Source: Chloromonas sp. AAM2 (Eukaryota; Chlorophyta; Chlorophyceae; Chlamydomonadales; Chlamydomonadaceae). Taken from it: a DNA stretch of 26,742 nucleotides. The stretch spans positions 2,473-29,214 of the forward strand of contig QAXH01006420.1 of the NCBI GenBank assembly GCA_004335635.1, written 5' to 3'. Below the pieces are notes generated by a model. The model was not told the origin of the DNA and ran no database searches. It worked only from the letters and a program-made list of their open reading frames with translations. The position numbers were made by a program, and so were the translations under genes. The stretch's first letter is position 1. Every line of letters starts with the position of its first letter. Shown here in pieces: positions 9,001 to 21,300 of this stretch.

Positions 9001-12000
9001 CACCAATACTCCCTGTTGATCAGCCAACCGCCCAGTGTAAGCCATCCACTGGTAATCAGACAGACAGGGGGAGTTAGAAGCAGACGGGGGAGGTCAAAAG
9101 CGCTTAGCCAGGGCATGCGAGCCATGCGCCGCAAGACATGCCTTCAGACATGGGGTATCCGCAGCTATGTCTGAGAACAGGCCACAGTTCACGTTGTAGG
9201 CCACAGTCACTCTTAGCCCGCTTGCCATGTATGCCTGCCACTGCTGTACAAATCCCTTCAGTGCAAGGCCCCTCAGGCCTTTACAAGGTTTCGCCCCGAG
9301 AACGCACAGTGTATTCACATAGTTCCACTGCCAACACTGACCCTAGGCCCAAGCGATCGAACTATGCATTCGTTCCTTGCACACAGGCATGCGTTCGCTG
9401 CGGACAGCTTACTGTCGCTGGTGTACCAGATTGTGCGCGGTAACTTTCCGCCCATCCCCTCCAATCAATTCAGCAACGGCCTCAGCACCTTGGTCAACAG
9501 CCTGCTGGTGCGGGAGGTGGCGCAGCGTCCATCACTTAGCGAGGTAAGACAACAAATGGGTTAAGGGTGAGTTAGGCCAGCGCGAACATGCGGAGCGTGG
9601 TTCCCGCGACATGTACCTCTAATATGTAGCTTGGAAAGAGAGTGACTTGTGAGCGCGAGCATGCAGAGTGTGATCTCGCGACAGCTGCCAATGCATTGTG
9701 AGGCTTGTATCTGACGGCCGTGCATACGTGACACGATCATAGCAATTCAACGACGGCAGCTGCCAAGTGCTCGCGTACTTTGATATCGTGTTGCTGTGGC
9801 CCTGGCTTGCAGATATTCCAAATGCCATACGTGCTGGAGAACCTTCACCGGTACAATACGGAGTCAAAGAAGAGCCTAATCAAGCACAGCAATACCATGG
9901 CACGGCGAAGACAGGCACTGGAGCGCACGCAGGAAGCGTCAAACGACGTGAGTCATGTAATGCGTTCGAAAAAACCTTACGCATGGACATCCGCTACAGC
10001 GACATGCAGGTTATCTCGCAGGGTCTGGAGTTCCATGTTTCGTACTTGTGAAATGGGCAGCGACACGCAAGTAGTCTTGTCAGCTTGTGCATGCTCGTGC
10101 TGCAATCTGAGCTTGGTTGATCTCTGTCCTGCAGGGCGGTGGTGGCGACGATGGCTCTTTGACGCCGAAGCAAAAGTTGGAGCGCAAGAAAGAGGCCGAT
10201 CGCAAGCGTCGCGACATGGAGCTTCAACTCGCAAACATCAACATGCAGAAGGACCGTGGAGTAGCGGCTCAGCGCAAAGCAGCCAACATTCACGGATCAA
10301 ACGCGTTTGGGCTTCCCGGTTCTGGCACCGCGCCAGCCGGCGGGCGATTGGAAGTTGATGATGACGTCTCTGCTATCAGCGCCGGTGGCAGGCTACAAAG
10401 CACTTCTGGCGTCGGGGCAGGCAACCTAGATGATAGCATGGTCAACATGGGCACTGTCGTTATGGGGACCATGCCGGCCGGCGCCATGACAGCAGGCTAC
10501 GGCAGCACTATGGCCACTGCCACTCGCAATGGTGGTATCGCATCGTCAACAGGAAACGGGGCGAAAGGAGGGGGAGGGCTGGGAGGCGGCACTGTGGGAA
10601 GAAGCGATCCAGCGGGGCACACGGTTTACCAGGCGTATGAAAACCGGCCCGTAGGGCGCCCTGCGAGTCGCGCCCCTGGCCAGCTTCCGGCGTACAACGC
10701 GGGCGACGATGATGGCGTGATGATGGGTACAATGGCTTACGGTAACACGATGGTGAACATGGGCACGGTCAACATGGGCGGGCAGACGCTCGCGAACGGA
10801 GGCAAGACGGCCGGCCGTACCATGGGTAAAACAGCCAGCAGGCCGAGCACGACGCCAAGTGAGCCGTTACCTGCATGGCATGGCCCACCACGACCTGACA
10901 TGCCGCAACACCACGCATGCTCTTGCCTTCCTAACGCACTGGGCAAGTCATGCAGCGTGCATGACGTCCCAGCACGCCTTTGATTGTCAGTTTCATGTTT
11001 AACTTGTATTGCCTCCTTTGTTCTGCATTTCCCCTGCTTGTGCACAGGCCTGCCCATGTGCGTTCAGGTTTAAGCAAGCATGTTGTCTCAGCAGTCCTTT
11101 TCCTGCCATCATCGTATCGTTTCCCGTATTCATATGCATACCTACTGACAATTGTGCAATTTCACACACACAGTCGTACACACATCATGCCAACGCAACT
11201 GACAATCCTGCCTCTCTGCCTTCTCCCCTCAGCTTCAGGAGTGCGCACGTCCCTCCTCACAGCCAACCCTCCCCCCCCGCCCAGCAGCATAGTCAATGGG
11301 TTCAAGTTCGGTGTCACTCAGAACGGCACCATGCCCACTCTCCCCGTCTTCCCCGCAACCAAGCAGCGGCCGGAACACTTGAGCCCCATACGCTCGGCCT
11401 CGCCTCCTCAGTCTGCCAAGATCAAGTAAGTAGACAAGTTCAGTCCCGCCTAGCGCCTTGAATCTAACAGAAGCAAACGGCTCAAAATGCCCACCAAGTG
11501 AGCCAAAGACTGTGCCTTGGTGCTTGCGAGAAGCACTGGCTTTTGAAGCGCCAGTAACAAGCGTATCTGATGTAGGGCAGAGTATGGCAGAGTTTGTTTC
11601 ACCTTCTGCTATGTGCAGGTTTGGCATCAGCAGTGGCAGTCAGCCCCGAGGGTCCTTCGAGTACGTGGTCCGGAACAACCAGAGCGGTTCAGGTTATGAA
11701 GACGACTATGATACAGGTGGGCGTTGAATGAGGCACACGTAAGCTTTGGGGCAGGCAACTGGAGGACAGTAAGGAGGGGAGCATGGGTCTCAGGCCGCGG
11801 CGCTGCAAGGCTTAGTTCATGTTTTCCCAAGTGACGACAATGGACATGGCAACCGACCTGCATCTGATATATGTTGGTAGACCATCGCTGCTCAAAGGTT
11901 GTGTGAGGATCTCCCAAGCAGAGTGATGAAAACAATGTGTGTAATTACAAACCTTATTATAGTGATGATCCTGTGTGGCATTGCCAAAAATTTGATGGGA

Positions 12001-13036
12001 AGGTTGCGATATCATACCAGAGCATTCAATCAGATCAACCGCAGAACTGTATGTGGTGTGAGGTTGGTGTTGTACCTCGAATCACACTGCTTTCCCAGCA
12101 GGTGGTAACGACTATGAGTCAGACTTTGAGGACTACAACCCAGCTGACGACCAGGAGACCATCAGCCAGAAGTGCAAGATACTGGACAACATGCAGAACC
12201 TGGAGAGAACCAAGGGCAAGGCGGAGTTGGACGAAGGCATTTCACAGGTGAGCAATAACGCCACGACATGACCCTGTGTAATAATGTCGTCAACAACACA
12301 ATCAAGCTTGCAACCTGACAGGAGCTTGACAGGAGCTTGAGATGGGCATTTAAGAGATTTGGGTGGAACAAGATGTCAAGGGAAGGAAGGGCCTCCCAAG
12401 GTCTCAGCACACCATTGACCACACACACCCTATGTGTACGGCTCCACACCCCTTGGTGCCTTGAGCCTAAACAGCTGTCATGGTCGTTACCGTGCCTAAA
12501 CCCTGCACCTGTACCTGTCGCATGGTTGCAGGTTCGTGACCGAGTGAACAGCGCTGTGAAGACCGGCAAGGCCACACAGCTGCGCACGCAGTGCCAGGCG
12601 GCGCTGGGCTTCCACTTCCCGGAGGTGTACGCATTCCTCAGGCGCACGCGCACACAGGATGGGCCGGCAGGTGACCGGGAAAGGGACTGGAACTCACCAC
12701 AAAACCTTCAAATCCCTGGCTGATGAAGGCATTCTTTCGGGTCGGCCATCTCCAGGGATTGTGTATGCAACCACACAGTTCAGGCTGGGCACTCCGACTG
12801 TAGATTTTAGTGTTGCATATGGATTTCAGGATAGCTCTTTCTCGCATTGCCATGAGGATAGTATCGTCTCAGACTGCCATTTGGCATGAGCACATGATCC
12901 GTAACTCTGTTCTTGGTGTGCAGATGAGACCGCCGTGCAGCGCAGCCTCCAGGAGCTTGTGGGCGGGGACCGCACCCTGCTGCAGGGCTGCTTTCTGGTG
13001 GACCAGCTTGTGTTCACTGAGATGATGTACGCTTAG
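6070..13036 (+). CDS. NIMA-related (NEK) serine/threonine protein kinase
   Basis: Sixteen exons: 6070-6107, 6188-6275, 6367-6399, 6725-6845, 7034-7098, 8005-8107, 8413-8486, 8905-8993, 9387-9543, 9813-9947, 10135-10858, 11233-11425, 11619-11716, 12102-12247, 12532-12670 and 12924-13036 (stop TAG). All phases agree and the product is 771 residues. The kinase domain spans ~6-260: glycine loop GQGQYG (13-18), Lys35 in LYCIKRI, Glu51, HRDLKTQN (130-137, the NEK-type catalytic loop), DFG 150-152, GTPYYMAPE and a SDIWSLGC helix. A basic coiled-coil stretch follows (~303-345), then a Gly/Met/Thr-rich linker, an acidic YESDFEDY segment (~644-651) and a C-terminal helical region. NEKs act in cell cycle and, in flagellates, in cilia length and severing; that role is inferred here. 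The start could also be Met3. Confidence 0.93.
6400..6724 (+). other. GC-AG intron in the NEK gene
   Basis: Exon 3 ends GAAGTGCAG and the intron begins GCGAGT instead of GT. Homology fixes the junction: ALKEVQ must join directly to [11 protein letters not shown], as in other NEK kinases, and the acceptor CAG at 6722-6724 fits. No in-frame GT donor gives the same join. Exon 3 itself is only 33 nt. Confidence 0.8.
7137..7159 (+). repeat. GGGTA repeats, possible G-quadruplex
   Basis: Four GGG tracts separated by TA, TA and TAGAGTA lie in intron 5 of the kinase gene (7099-8004), 38 nt after its donor. They fit the usual four-tract quadruplex pattern on the transcribed RNA as well as the plus DNA strand. 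Confidence 0.6.
7193..7331. repeat. 22-bp minisatellite in NEK intron 5
   Basis: Six full units begin GTGCAGG and contain CGAGCAGCAACG. Starts are at 7193, 7215, 7236, 7258, 7280 and 7302, and a partial seventh begins at 7324. Spacing is 22 bp except one 21-bp unit, which loses one G from the G-run. Both strands stay open in all frames across it, producing spurious repetitive ORFs. Confidence 0.95.
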
Positions 13037-13880
13037 GGGCCGTTCACACAAGGCAGACTCGACCCAAATTCGGCCAATACTTTGGGTCCTAACCTGGAAA
13101 CCCATAGTATTGAATGCTAGGGAAGAATTGCTTGCCTTGGCAGGTGGCTATAACTGGGACAACACTGCCAGCAGGCATTCCCACATGCTGTGTCCTATTG
13201 ATTCTGAACAGGTCATAGACACTGGAGCCAACCTTGTGGCCATAGGCCATGGATCACAAGAAGCTGTTAGTCGGACAGTCCAGAATATTCCTTCATGACT
13301 GGCCTGGCATGACGTGCTAACATCCGGTGTTCTGTCTGACAGCGGCATCTGGTTCCCGTTCATAACCTATATTTTCATCAGCATGGTGGCATGCTGACCA
13401 TGCCTGCATTGCAATGCAATTCCTTGGAACATGCACAGCTTCATTCCCGCACTCTACTGCGCAAGGGTTCAACCCTCTTCAGACCTTGCATGGCCAAACA
13501 CGTGGGCCTGTAGAGATAGCATTTTAGGCAAGTAGAGGGTTTGAGAGTTAGAACAGTGTAGTGCTTCGCAATGGCTTCCAGAGTGTGCTTCTTCATCCAT
13601 CAGAGCGTATGGATCCCTGCTATCTAACGGGCTGAACGCCGGGGTGTTATGTTCTGGGCTAGCTTTGGCTTCCCGTGAACCTGTTGTGTTAGGCTGGTAC
13701 ATCAATGCTTTGTTACATGCCCATGTGCCAGGACAAGTGGATTGTAGACGTGTGTGATGGCAGCTCGACAGCGAGTCGTTTCTGGGGATGTGTAATGCTT
13801 GCAGCAGTCGCTTGAACTACACTTGCATACTGTGTCAGCGACCAATCGCTTAGCTGCATTCCTTGGAGTGTGGAAAGATT
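13037..13880 (+). other. 3' flank of the NEK gene, no other gene seen
   Basis: Only short shadow frames occur. The first plus-strand TGTAA, the usual volvocalean polyadenylation motif, is at 13791-13795 and would imply a 3' untranslated region of about 755 nt. That motif may equally be chance. Confidence 0.35.
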
Positions 13881-13898
13881 GTTGTTGTTGTTGTTGTT
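13881..13898. repeat. (GTT)6 microsatellite
   Basis: Six perfect GTT units directly 5' of the TPR-like segment. Confidence 0.95.
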
Positions 13899-14002
13899 TA
13901 CATGGCCTTCAGTGCGGGGAGGACTGCTCAGCAGGGGCAAGGGAGGCAGCACGGGAAAACAAATAGCACAACTGTCAACTGCACCACTGCACCAGCAAGA
14001 TA

Positions 14003-14548
14003 TGCGAATCAGCTCAGTGCGGAGGCAGAGCCTTTGTACCAAAATTCAGTGAACCTCAGCATACAAGTACACGGCAAACAGAATCGCAACAGAACCCAGA
14101 AAGTTCCGGGTTGTACGTAAAAAGTGCAGTTGCTGACACCTGTGTCACTGTTCTGCCACAGCCCATACCCACAACATGTTTACTAGGACCCAGATGGGAC
14201 ATCCTGTTCCTTTCCCTCCTTCAACTGCTTGCTTCTGGAGGCGTCATCTACATGGCAGGGCACGCCGTCTGCCTTGCATCCATGGGCAGGCATGAACAGG
14301 CCGAGCCCATGTTGCGCAGCGCAGTGCAGCTCAGCCAGCATGCAATAACAACCATACTCTTGCATGCTATGGTCCTCTCCGAGTTGGGTAGGCATGCGGA
14401 GGCTGAGGTCATGCACAGACTTGCCTTGCAGCGCAGCTATCAGGCAAAAGGAAGGACCAGATCAGGACCACATAGCTATCAGGCAAGGCGTGCTGCAGCA
14501 TGCTTGATGAAAAGCCTTGTATCTCAAAAGCAGCATGGAGCACGCTGA
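14003..14548 (+). pseudogene. TPR-repeat coding remnant or partly resolved gene
   Basis: Three helix-turn-helix units of tetratricopeptide type are visible. AEAEPLYQNSVNLSIQVHG lies near 14021-14077, with a possible donor at 14118. After a gap come GHAVCLASMGRHEQAEPMLR (from about 14257) and LHAMVLSELGRHAEAEVMHR (from about 14360). These resemble kinesin-light-chain-like TPRs. Just after LALQRSYQ the frame that would continue the motif (GPDQDHIAIRQG) is shifted relative to the open one, and both stop soon afterwards. No start exon or other domains were found. It may be a decayed copy, or a gene whose other exons I missed. TPRs bind protein partners; no function is assigned. Confidence 0.38.
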
Positions 14549-15161
14549 ACTGTTGTTGGGGACTTTGTCAGTAGCCCATGCGGCACCCTGTCAGCCCATG
14601 CAGCACTCAAAAGCCGCCAACAGTACACTGTAGCTCACCACCTGCTTGTAACGTGAGTTTTGCAGTACGGTCAGTCCTAATTGTCAGTCTTTACTATCAT
14701 GACCAGCTGCTCAAGTACTGCTAACGGTACACTGGAGCTCAGGTGTTTGAAAGCTGGGTCAAGAGATATGCAGTTACATGCCATGTCAGAAGTTGCCATG
14801 CTTGGCCTGGTGCCTTTGTCGAGACAAATGATGATGTGCTATCAGGAGAGCTGCACGCTTATTTGTGCCGACCTATAACTCGCTTTTGGTCAATTGGACC
14901 AGCGGGCAGGCCATGCAGTTCACGAGGTGCACGAAATTGCCGTACACAACGAATGCAAGCCTGGGTATTTATGTTTCCCTCGGCATTCTGTCCAGGTGTA
15001 ACCCTTTCATTGTGCATAGAACAAGTAATCACAGTCTGACAAGTGTGTGATGGACCCTCGCCCCTGTGAAGTATGTCAAATACAGAATCAGTATAAAGGC
15101 CTTTGAATGATACCTTCCTATTTCCTACATGCACTAAAGGTGTTTCGCCGTTCAAAGAATG
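14549..15161. other. convergent intergenic region, no gene seen
   Basis: It lies between the plus-strand TPR remnant and the end of the large minus-strand gene. Small frames are unsupported by splice partners or motifs. Confidence 0.45.
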
Positions 15162-15166
15162 TTACA
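15162..15166 (-). terminator. putative TGTAA polyadenylation signal
   Basis: TGTAA on the minus strand lies about 150 nt beyond the TAG stop of the large scaffold gene. TGTAA is the usual polyadenylation motif in volvocalean algae, and distance and strand fit, but the motif is short. Confidence 0.45.
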
Positions 15167-15315
15167 CTGGCTGTCTGCCAACGCCAAGAATAATCTCATC
15201 AAGATTACTTAACAGTTGATTCCTAGCTGTGCTTGCTTGCACCTTGCACCAGCCCTGGTTTCTTCAGCATATCCTCACACTAGCCACTGGCTGCATCCTT
15301 TCACAGCCCCTGCCT

Positions 15316-18300
15316 CTATCGTTGCTCGTGCCCTTGCCCACCTTCCCCTTGCTTCTCCAGCTTCTCATGCGCCCTGTGCAGCTGCAAGAGCTGCTGTGCG
15401 TGATGCATAACAGCCTGTAAGTAGGCTGCGTCCTGCTGCTGCATTGAGCCCTGGCACACGTCGCAGGACCTGCAACATCAACGGCAATGTGCAGAACAGA
15501 CTTTCATGCAAGCTCAACAGCAAACGTCAGCAGCTCTCCCTAGGAAACAAAGCGTAGGCATGTAAACTCCAATGGCAGCCAACTCCAACACTTTGGCAGA
15601 AGGCTTATGTTTCCTTAGGATCTCACAAAACACAGGCATGCCAGCCTCTGCCAGTTGCATTGCAACATGTGAGCGTTGCATGCCTCCTGATCCTGCAGAC
15701 CGATACTGAGCAGCCACGGCACGAGGTCAAACACACAGCCGTCTGAGAGTTGTTTCTGCTCAAGGATGTTTGCCCAACTAACCTTCAGCAACCAGGAACC
15801 GTGAGTCAGGCATAGGTGCCCACCAAAGCCCTCAGTCACTCAGGAGCATAAACACGCAACAGTGAGTCACTCACGTGTTAGTGCAATTGCTAATGGTCAG
15901 CTTGCCCTGGACAGCTCCTTGGCCCAGAAGAGAGACAAGAAAAGCCGACAACTGAGCATGCAGGGCCAGGATGCAGTGCACACCAATGGTGCCATCCTGC
16001 AGGCAGGAGTACAGGCACCAGGTAAGTTCATTTCTGTTGTGGGAAGCACCAGGCACCGGGTTGGTCAGAAAGGCCAGCCTCAGTTTGCTAACTAGCATTT
16101 GCGGTCAGTGTAGATCTGCCAACGCGTTATGGTTTTCCAGGAAAGCGTACTTGGCGGGCTGCAGTGCATTTGCATCCCCTTTGCTCCACTCAAATCAACC
16201 CCTTGCTCAGATTAACCTCTTGCTCACATGGTTACATCCATAGCACATGCCAACACACTCACTCGGTGTACTGCAAGCTCTCACCTCTTTGGGGCATCCA
16301 ATGTTTGATGAGCTGGTGTTGCTACCACCTGTTGGCTGGGATGATGGGGGCACTGCATTCAGTGTTGCAGCTGACGCTGAGGCGATGGCACGCAGAACAG
16401 CAGCCTCTGCAGCATGTTGCAGGCTAGACCCTGCACTGACCCTGCATCTCATGCCCGTAAGGAACGGTGAGGAGGACGTCGGGCCAGCTGACGAAGCAGC
16501 ACCTGGTGGTAGCAAAGGCGTGGTGTGTAGCATGGTGGTGTGCAAATCCTCCGCTGCAGTCTCTGTATGTCTGTCAGTTGCCAGCACCTTTGCTGGGCGG
16601 ACAGCGGCAGGAACACAAGAGTGTGGCGGACGATTTAGGCAGCCAAAGGGCGGCTCAAGGCACGGTGGAGCACGTGAGATGCTTGGAGTGGCAGGAGCTG
16701 AGGGTGCGGAAGCGAGTGAGGGGGGAGAAGCTTGACATGTGGAATTGCTTGAAGGACCGGCCTGCCCGACTGATTGACGTGTACAGGTTGCTGGCTTGCC
16801 AGCAAACTTGCAAGCTGGGATGAAGGCAGCTTGGGGCACGGGAAGGGCCGCTGTGGGGCTCCATGCAGTGGTGGGCTCAGCAGCAGGAGTTGTCGGAACA
16901 ACAGGACTGCTGCTCCTGGTGACCAGAGCTGCTTTGCATGTAGCACCACTGTTACCACGGCTACATGGCGGGTGAGGCACTGCATCAGCAGTGTGCTGCA
17001 GATTGTCAATGTGCATCAAGTCACAACTGCTCAGTCCTTCATCCCAATCTCCCTCCTCGCATGAAAAGTAATCTACGTCTGCATCACCATCTGACGACCA
17101 GCCAGCACCAGCATCCGAGCTGTCAGAAGCACGCTGCACTGACACACGTTCAGAATGCACGTCAGCTGTCTCAAATGTAAAAGATGACGTGATTGTGTAC
17201 GGAAACGTGGGCAAATTGCGTTGCTGCTGCTGGCCACCAACAACACTGTGGTCACAGCTGGCTTGAGCCCTGTCCAAGCAGGACCAAGGCACCCAAGGCA
17301 TGGCAAGTGATGAACTGGCATAGCTGGCTGGCCGTGTAGAGCAGAAAGCAGAAGCTCCCGGAGCACCAACAGTGCTGCTTTCACCCAGGCAGACGGCTAG
17401 TAGCTGAGATGTGGCATCCTGAGGCTTGGACGCCTCGTCCGGCAAATGCAAGGTACATCTGTCAGCCTGAGGAGCCTCATGATCATCGCTGGCAGCTGCA
17501 TTTGATAAGTCACAGGCTGCAGAGCCAGCTAATGTGACCGATCTGGCTGAAGCACCAAGAGCGGTGGCCCCAGTTGCAGCTTGGGTGGGGATGTCATCGC
17601 TGGCAGCTGACTCAAGCAAAGCAATAGACTCACGAGATGCGCCTAAAGAAGTGCTTGAATCAGCCGACTGATTCTGCGTGCTGCTGCCTTCGCTGTTTGT
17701 TGCAGACGAGGCCTCAGGAATGGGCTCAAGCCTTTCCAGCCCCGCCCTGGCCACCTCCCCAACTCTCTCCACACCCACTCTCTCTGGCCTGCACCCCTGG
17801 TCCAGTGTTGGCTGGATTGAGCAGACAGCCTGCACAGCAAGGCCGTGCACCAGTGTGTACTGCAGTGATGTACAATGACATGTGACGGCTTACTGCATGT
17901 TGCATAAGGACCCAAGGCCTCTTGCATGGTGAGCCACGCAAGTGAGCAGTGCTAGTGCCAGGTAGGAACGTCGGTGTTGACGGACAAGGCCAACAAATAG
18001 CCCGATGAGGCGTGACATACCTGTGTCCCACAGCCCGCCTGCGGCCGCAATGCTCGATCGCCACCACTGCCACTCTTCATTGCCTCCAACACGTTACTGG
18101 GTGTTGAATCACTGCTTGCTGCAGTGCTGTCCGGCAGGCCTTCTGGACCATTGTGGGGCTCATGACTGTGTCCCGTCAGTTCTTGTGCCTCTTGATTCTG
18201 CAGGCATGAACATGTGGCACACCAGTCAGCAGCCATGTAGCATGATTCTGACAATTGACAAAAGTCACCTAGCACTGGAACACATTGACAAGCCCAGACG

Positions 18301-21300
18301 TTACTGAACAGGGACCCTATGCATAGCAACAAGTGGGCTATCGGTATTGCATGCAAAGGGCGCTGCACGTCCGGCTGCAAAGGCCGGGGGAAAATCTGAA
18401 CCGACTGGAGTTGCCTGTTGCCACGTGTCATGCCTACCTGCAGCAGAGTTTGGCCCTTAGGAAAGGCGCTCTGAGCCAGCTGCTTTGATCCACCGGCATT
18501 GTGCATTTCACGAAGTGTGTCAGTCAGGTAAGGCATGTGCGCATTGGCACCATGACCATCCGCAGGGGTGCCATGAAGGCACTGGCACATTGGCAGCGCA
18601 AGCTGATGGCTGAAGCGTGGCGATGGCGTCGGGGATCGCTGTGAACGCTGGTCTAATTGTGCCAGTGTGTCGCTCTGGGCAGCGTAAGGTGACATTGTGC
18701 TCTGCGAGAAACGCAGTGGTGGGAGGCTTGTCGCCTCATGCGTGGCTATGCTTGGTGGTGTGGCAACTGACGCTACGCTGCCGCTGGCTAGTTGGTACTG
18801 ACTGCCGTTGCTTCTCCTGTTTGCACTGGTAGCATCAGGCGCTACTGTTTGTATTGCTGCTTGTCCTCTGTCAGCTGCTGTCGGTTGGGTTGCAGGGAAA
18901 CCTGTTGCTAATGCAGGGCTAATGCCGGATGGCCAATCGAGAGATGAACACAAACACGGCTCTTCTTGCCGCGTGCTGCGGCCGACTAGGCTGGACTGCT
19001 GGGTTACAATCATTGGCAAGGACGGGCGCTTCTTCAGTGCGCCACGCAGGGGCATGCTGCCGGCCAGCTGGTTCAGAACGCCGCTGCTGGCTGCCCGCAC
19101 CATCCCTGGGCGTTTCAGGGCAGAGGCCAGTGGATGAGTGGCGAGTATGCCGCCGGAGCTACCATATGAAGGTCGATGAAGACAAGTCGGCTGCTGTATT
19201 TCAGGCTCTGCAAAACTGACTCGTTTCCTGAAGCCAAAGCTGCCTCCTCCCAAGCTTGAGCTGTGAAGAGTGGCATCCACATACATTGCACTGCTGGTGT
19301 TGGTCAGGCCTGTGAGGCAGGCGCGTGGGGAACTGCTGCAAGCCACATCACAAAACTGTTCCAGCCCACCGCTACCGTTCCGCCCTGAGCGCAGCAGGCC
19401 ATCCACCAGTTGTGGGAGCACTGGTTCGTCCCTGTGCGCCAGCCTGGCATACCAGTTGCAATCGGTGGTATTCTCATTGCTGGCGTGGGTAAAGCTACCC
19501 AACAGTCTGCGTGACGTGGTTGAAGGAGCGTGCCTTGGCCACTGTGGTGTTATTATTGCGGCATGGGCGGCCTGCTTGCATGCCAGTGTTGCGGCGCTAA
19601 CCATCCCTTGGTGTGCTGGCCGAGCGTCAGCTCCTGTGCCTGGTGCCTGCTGCACTGCTGCTTGCTGATGCGGGTGATCTACAGCCACCTCTGATGACGA
19701 GTCTTGCAAACCGCTGGGAGGAAACACCAAAAACACAGTCTGACCTTCTCCACAGACGCCTGCAGCGCTATGGGAGATACGGCTGTCTTGAACGTGACCG
19801 GCGTGCTCAGCTGGCGAGAGTTTCTCCTGCGTAACAGCAACCTTGAGCTGAGCACATAGCAGCTGCTTCTGCAGGAGCGCGGCAACCTCCTTGGGACCTG
19901 ATGGCAATGCCAAGTCTGCTTGGAAGTGAACACCACTTGCAGCGGGTGGTTTGGTGGTGGGATCTGATGGCTTGGTTGGGGTGTTTGAGATTGAAGGGGT
20001 TGTTCTGGCTCCCGCACTGCTGCAAGCGTCAGCACTGCCCTGGTGGCCAATTACACTAAATGGGCTGAAGGTATGGCGTGATGCCAGGCTGATCTCCTCT
20101 GTTGATGGTGAGGGCATGCAGTGCAATGGCCTTATCCTGTTGAAAGGCGTACGCATAGGTGTGTTTGCAGGCGTTGCCTCCATGCTGCCCTGTTGCGGTC
20201 TGATGCTCATCTCACTGGTGTAGGAGACGGGTGTACATGGACAGTGACGAACCTGGCGACCAAGTGGGGAGCATTGCACAGGTGTCACTACGCCACGCAA
20301 ACCTGCTGAGCTGTCATAGTCGCTATCACCACCCGGATTCAAACCGTGAAACGGCCTGAATGCAGCCGGCTCCTGCGTAAGGCCCACTTTTTGTTTCGTT
20401 AGCCCATGGACACAATGCACGTCCACAATCAGCGCAGTTACTGTTGGTTTGTGTAGCTGAGCTGCACAGGTGGCAAGCACTGACAACGGTGGCGCAGCAG
20501 GCTGGTGGCTGGTTGCACCAACACAATGCGCTTGAGCTGAATTCTTGTGTGGTGTGGGAATGGCTGGGTTACTGCTGCCTGCTGACGACCGGCCGAATGG
20601 AAAGGCTTCTGAAGAGGGCCTCTCTGAACTATGGGCGCTTCCCGTACTGCTGCCAGCAACTGGGGCTGCGCCTGCAGCCACGCACACCACAGGGTGCCAA
20701 AATACAATTATCAATTGAATACAATTGATAAGAAATCAATTATTGTTTTATTAATTCAATTGCCCATCCCGTTCCGTGTCCTCTGACGGCTTCCCTGGTG
20801 TAAATACATATATATATATATTCAATTTCTGTATCAATAAACTCAATCTGAGTAGCACGTACGTGCCATTGTTTTGTCATGTACGTACCATGGTCATCAC
20901 AGCAGGCGCTATAAGATACATGGCGTTGCAACATACTGTTTGTCTCACGAACGCACCTGATACATGCCGTAGAATGGCAGGAGCACGTTTGATGGTCCGG
21001 TGAACGAGGCCCTTGGCCTTTTTCAAAAGGCTCTTGAAGCTGCCAGTGCGTTTGTCTTGCGACTTGCCCGCAGGTGTGATGGGTCTAGGGTGCAGGCCCA
21101 TAGGGGTGGGCCGTGCAGGCAGCAGCACAACTGCCGCTAATTTCTGCGCGTCTGCCATGGATATGACTGGCAGCCTTGGAGCCGTTCTGGCCGTCCGACA
21201 GGCCAAGGCGTCTGCTACCGGCTTCGCATGTTGCGGCTTCATGCGGAGAATCTCAGACTGATCACTGCCAGACGTGTTGAGCCAGCACTGCGCAGCCGGA

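Noticed and set aside
16247..16735. Plus-strand open frame of 162 codons
   Set aside because: It is antisense to the phase-consistent third exon of the large minus-strand gene and has no motifs.
18617..19219. Plus-strand open frames of 70-110 codons
   Set aside because: Shadows of the 883-codon minus-strand exon.
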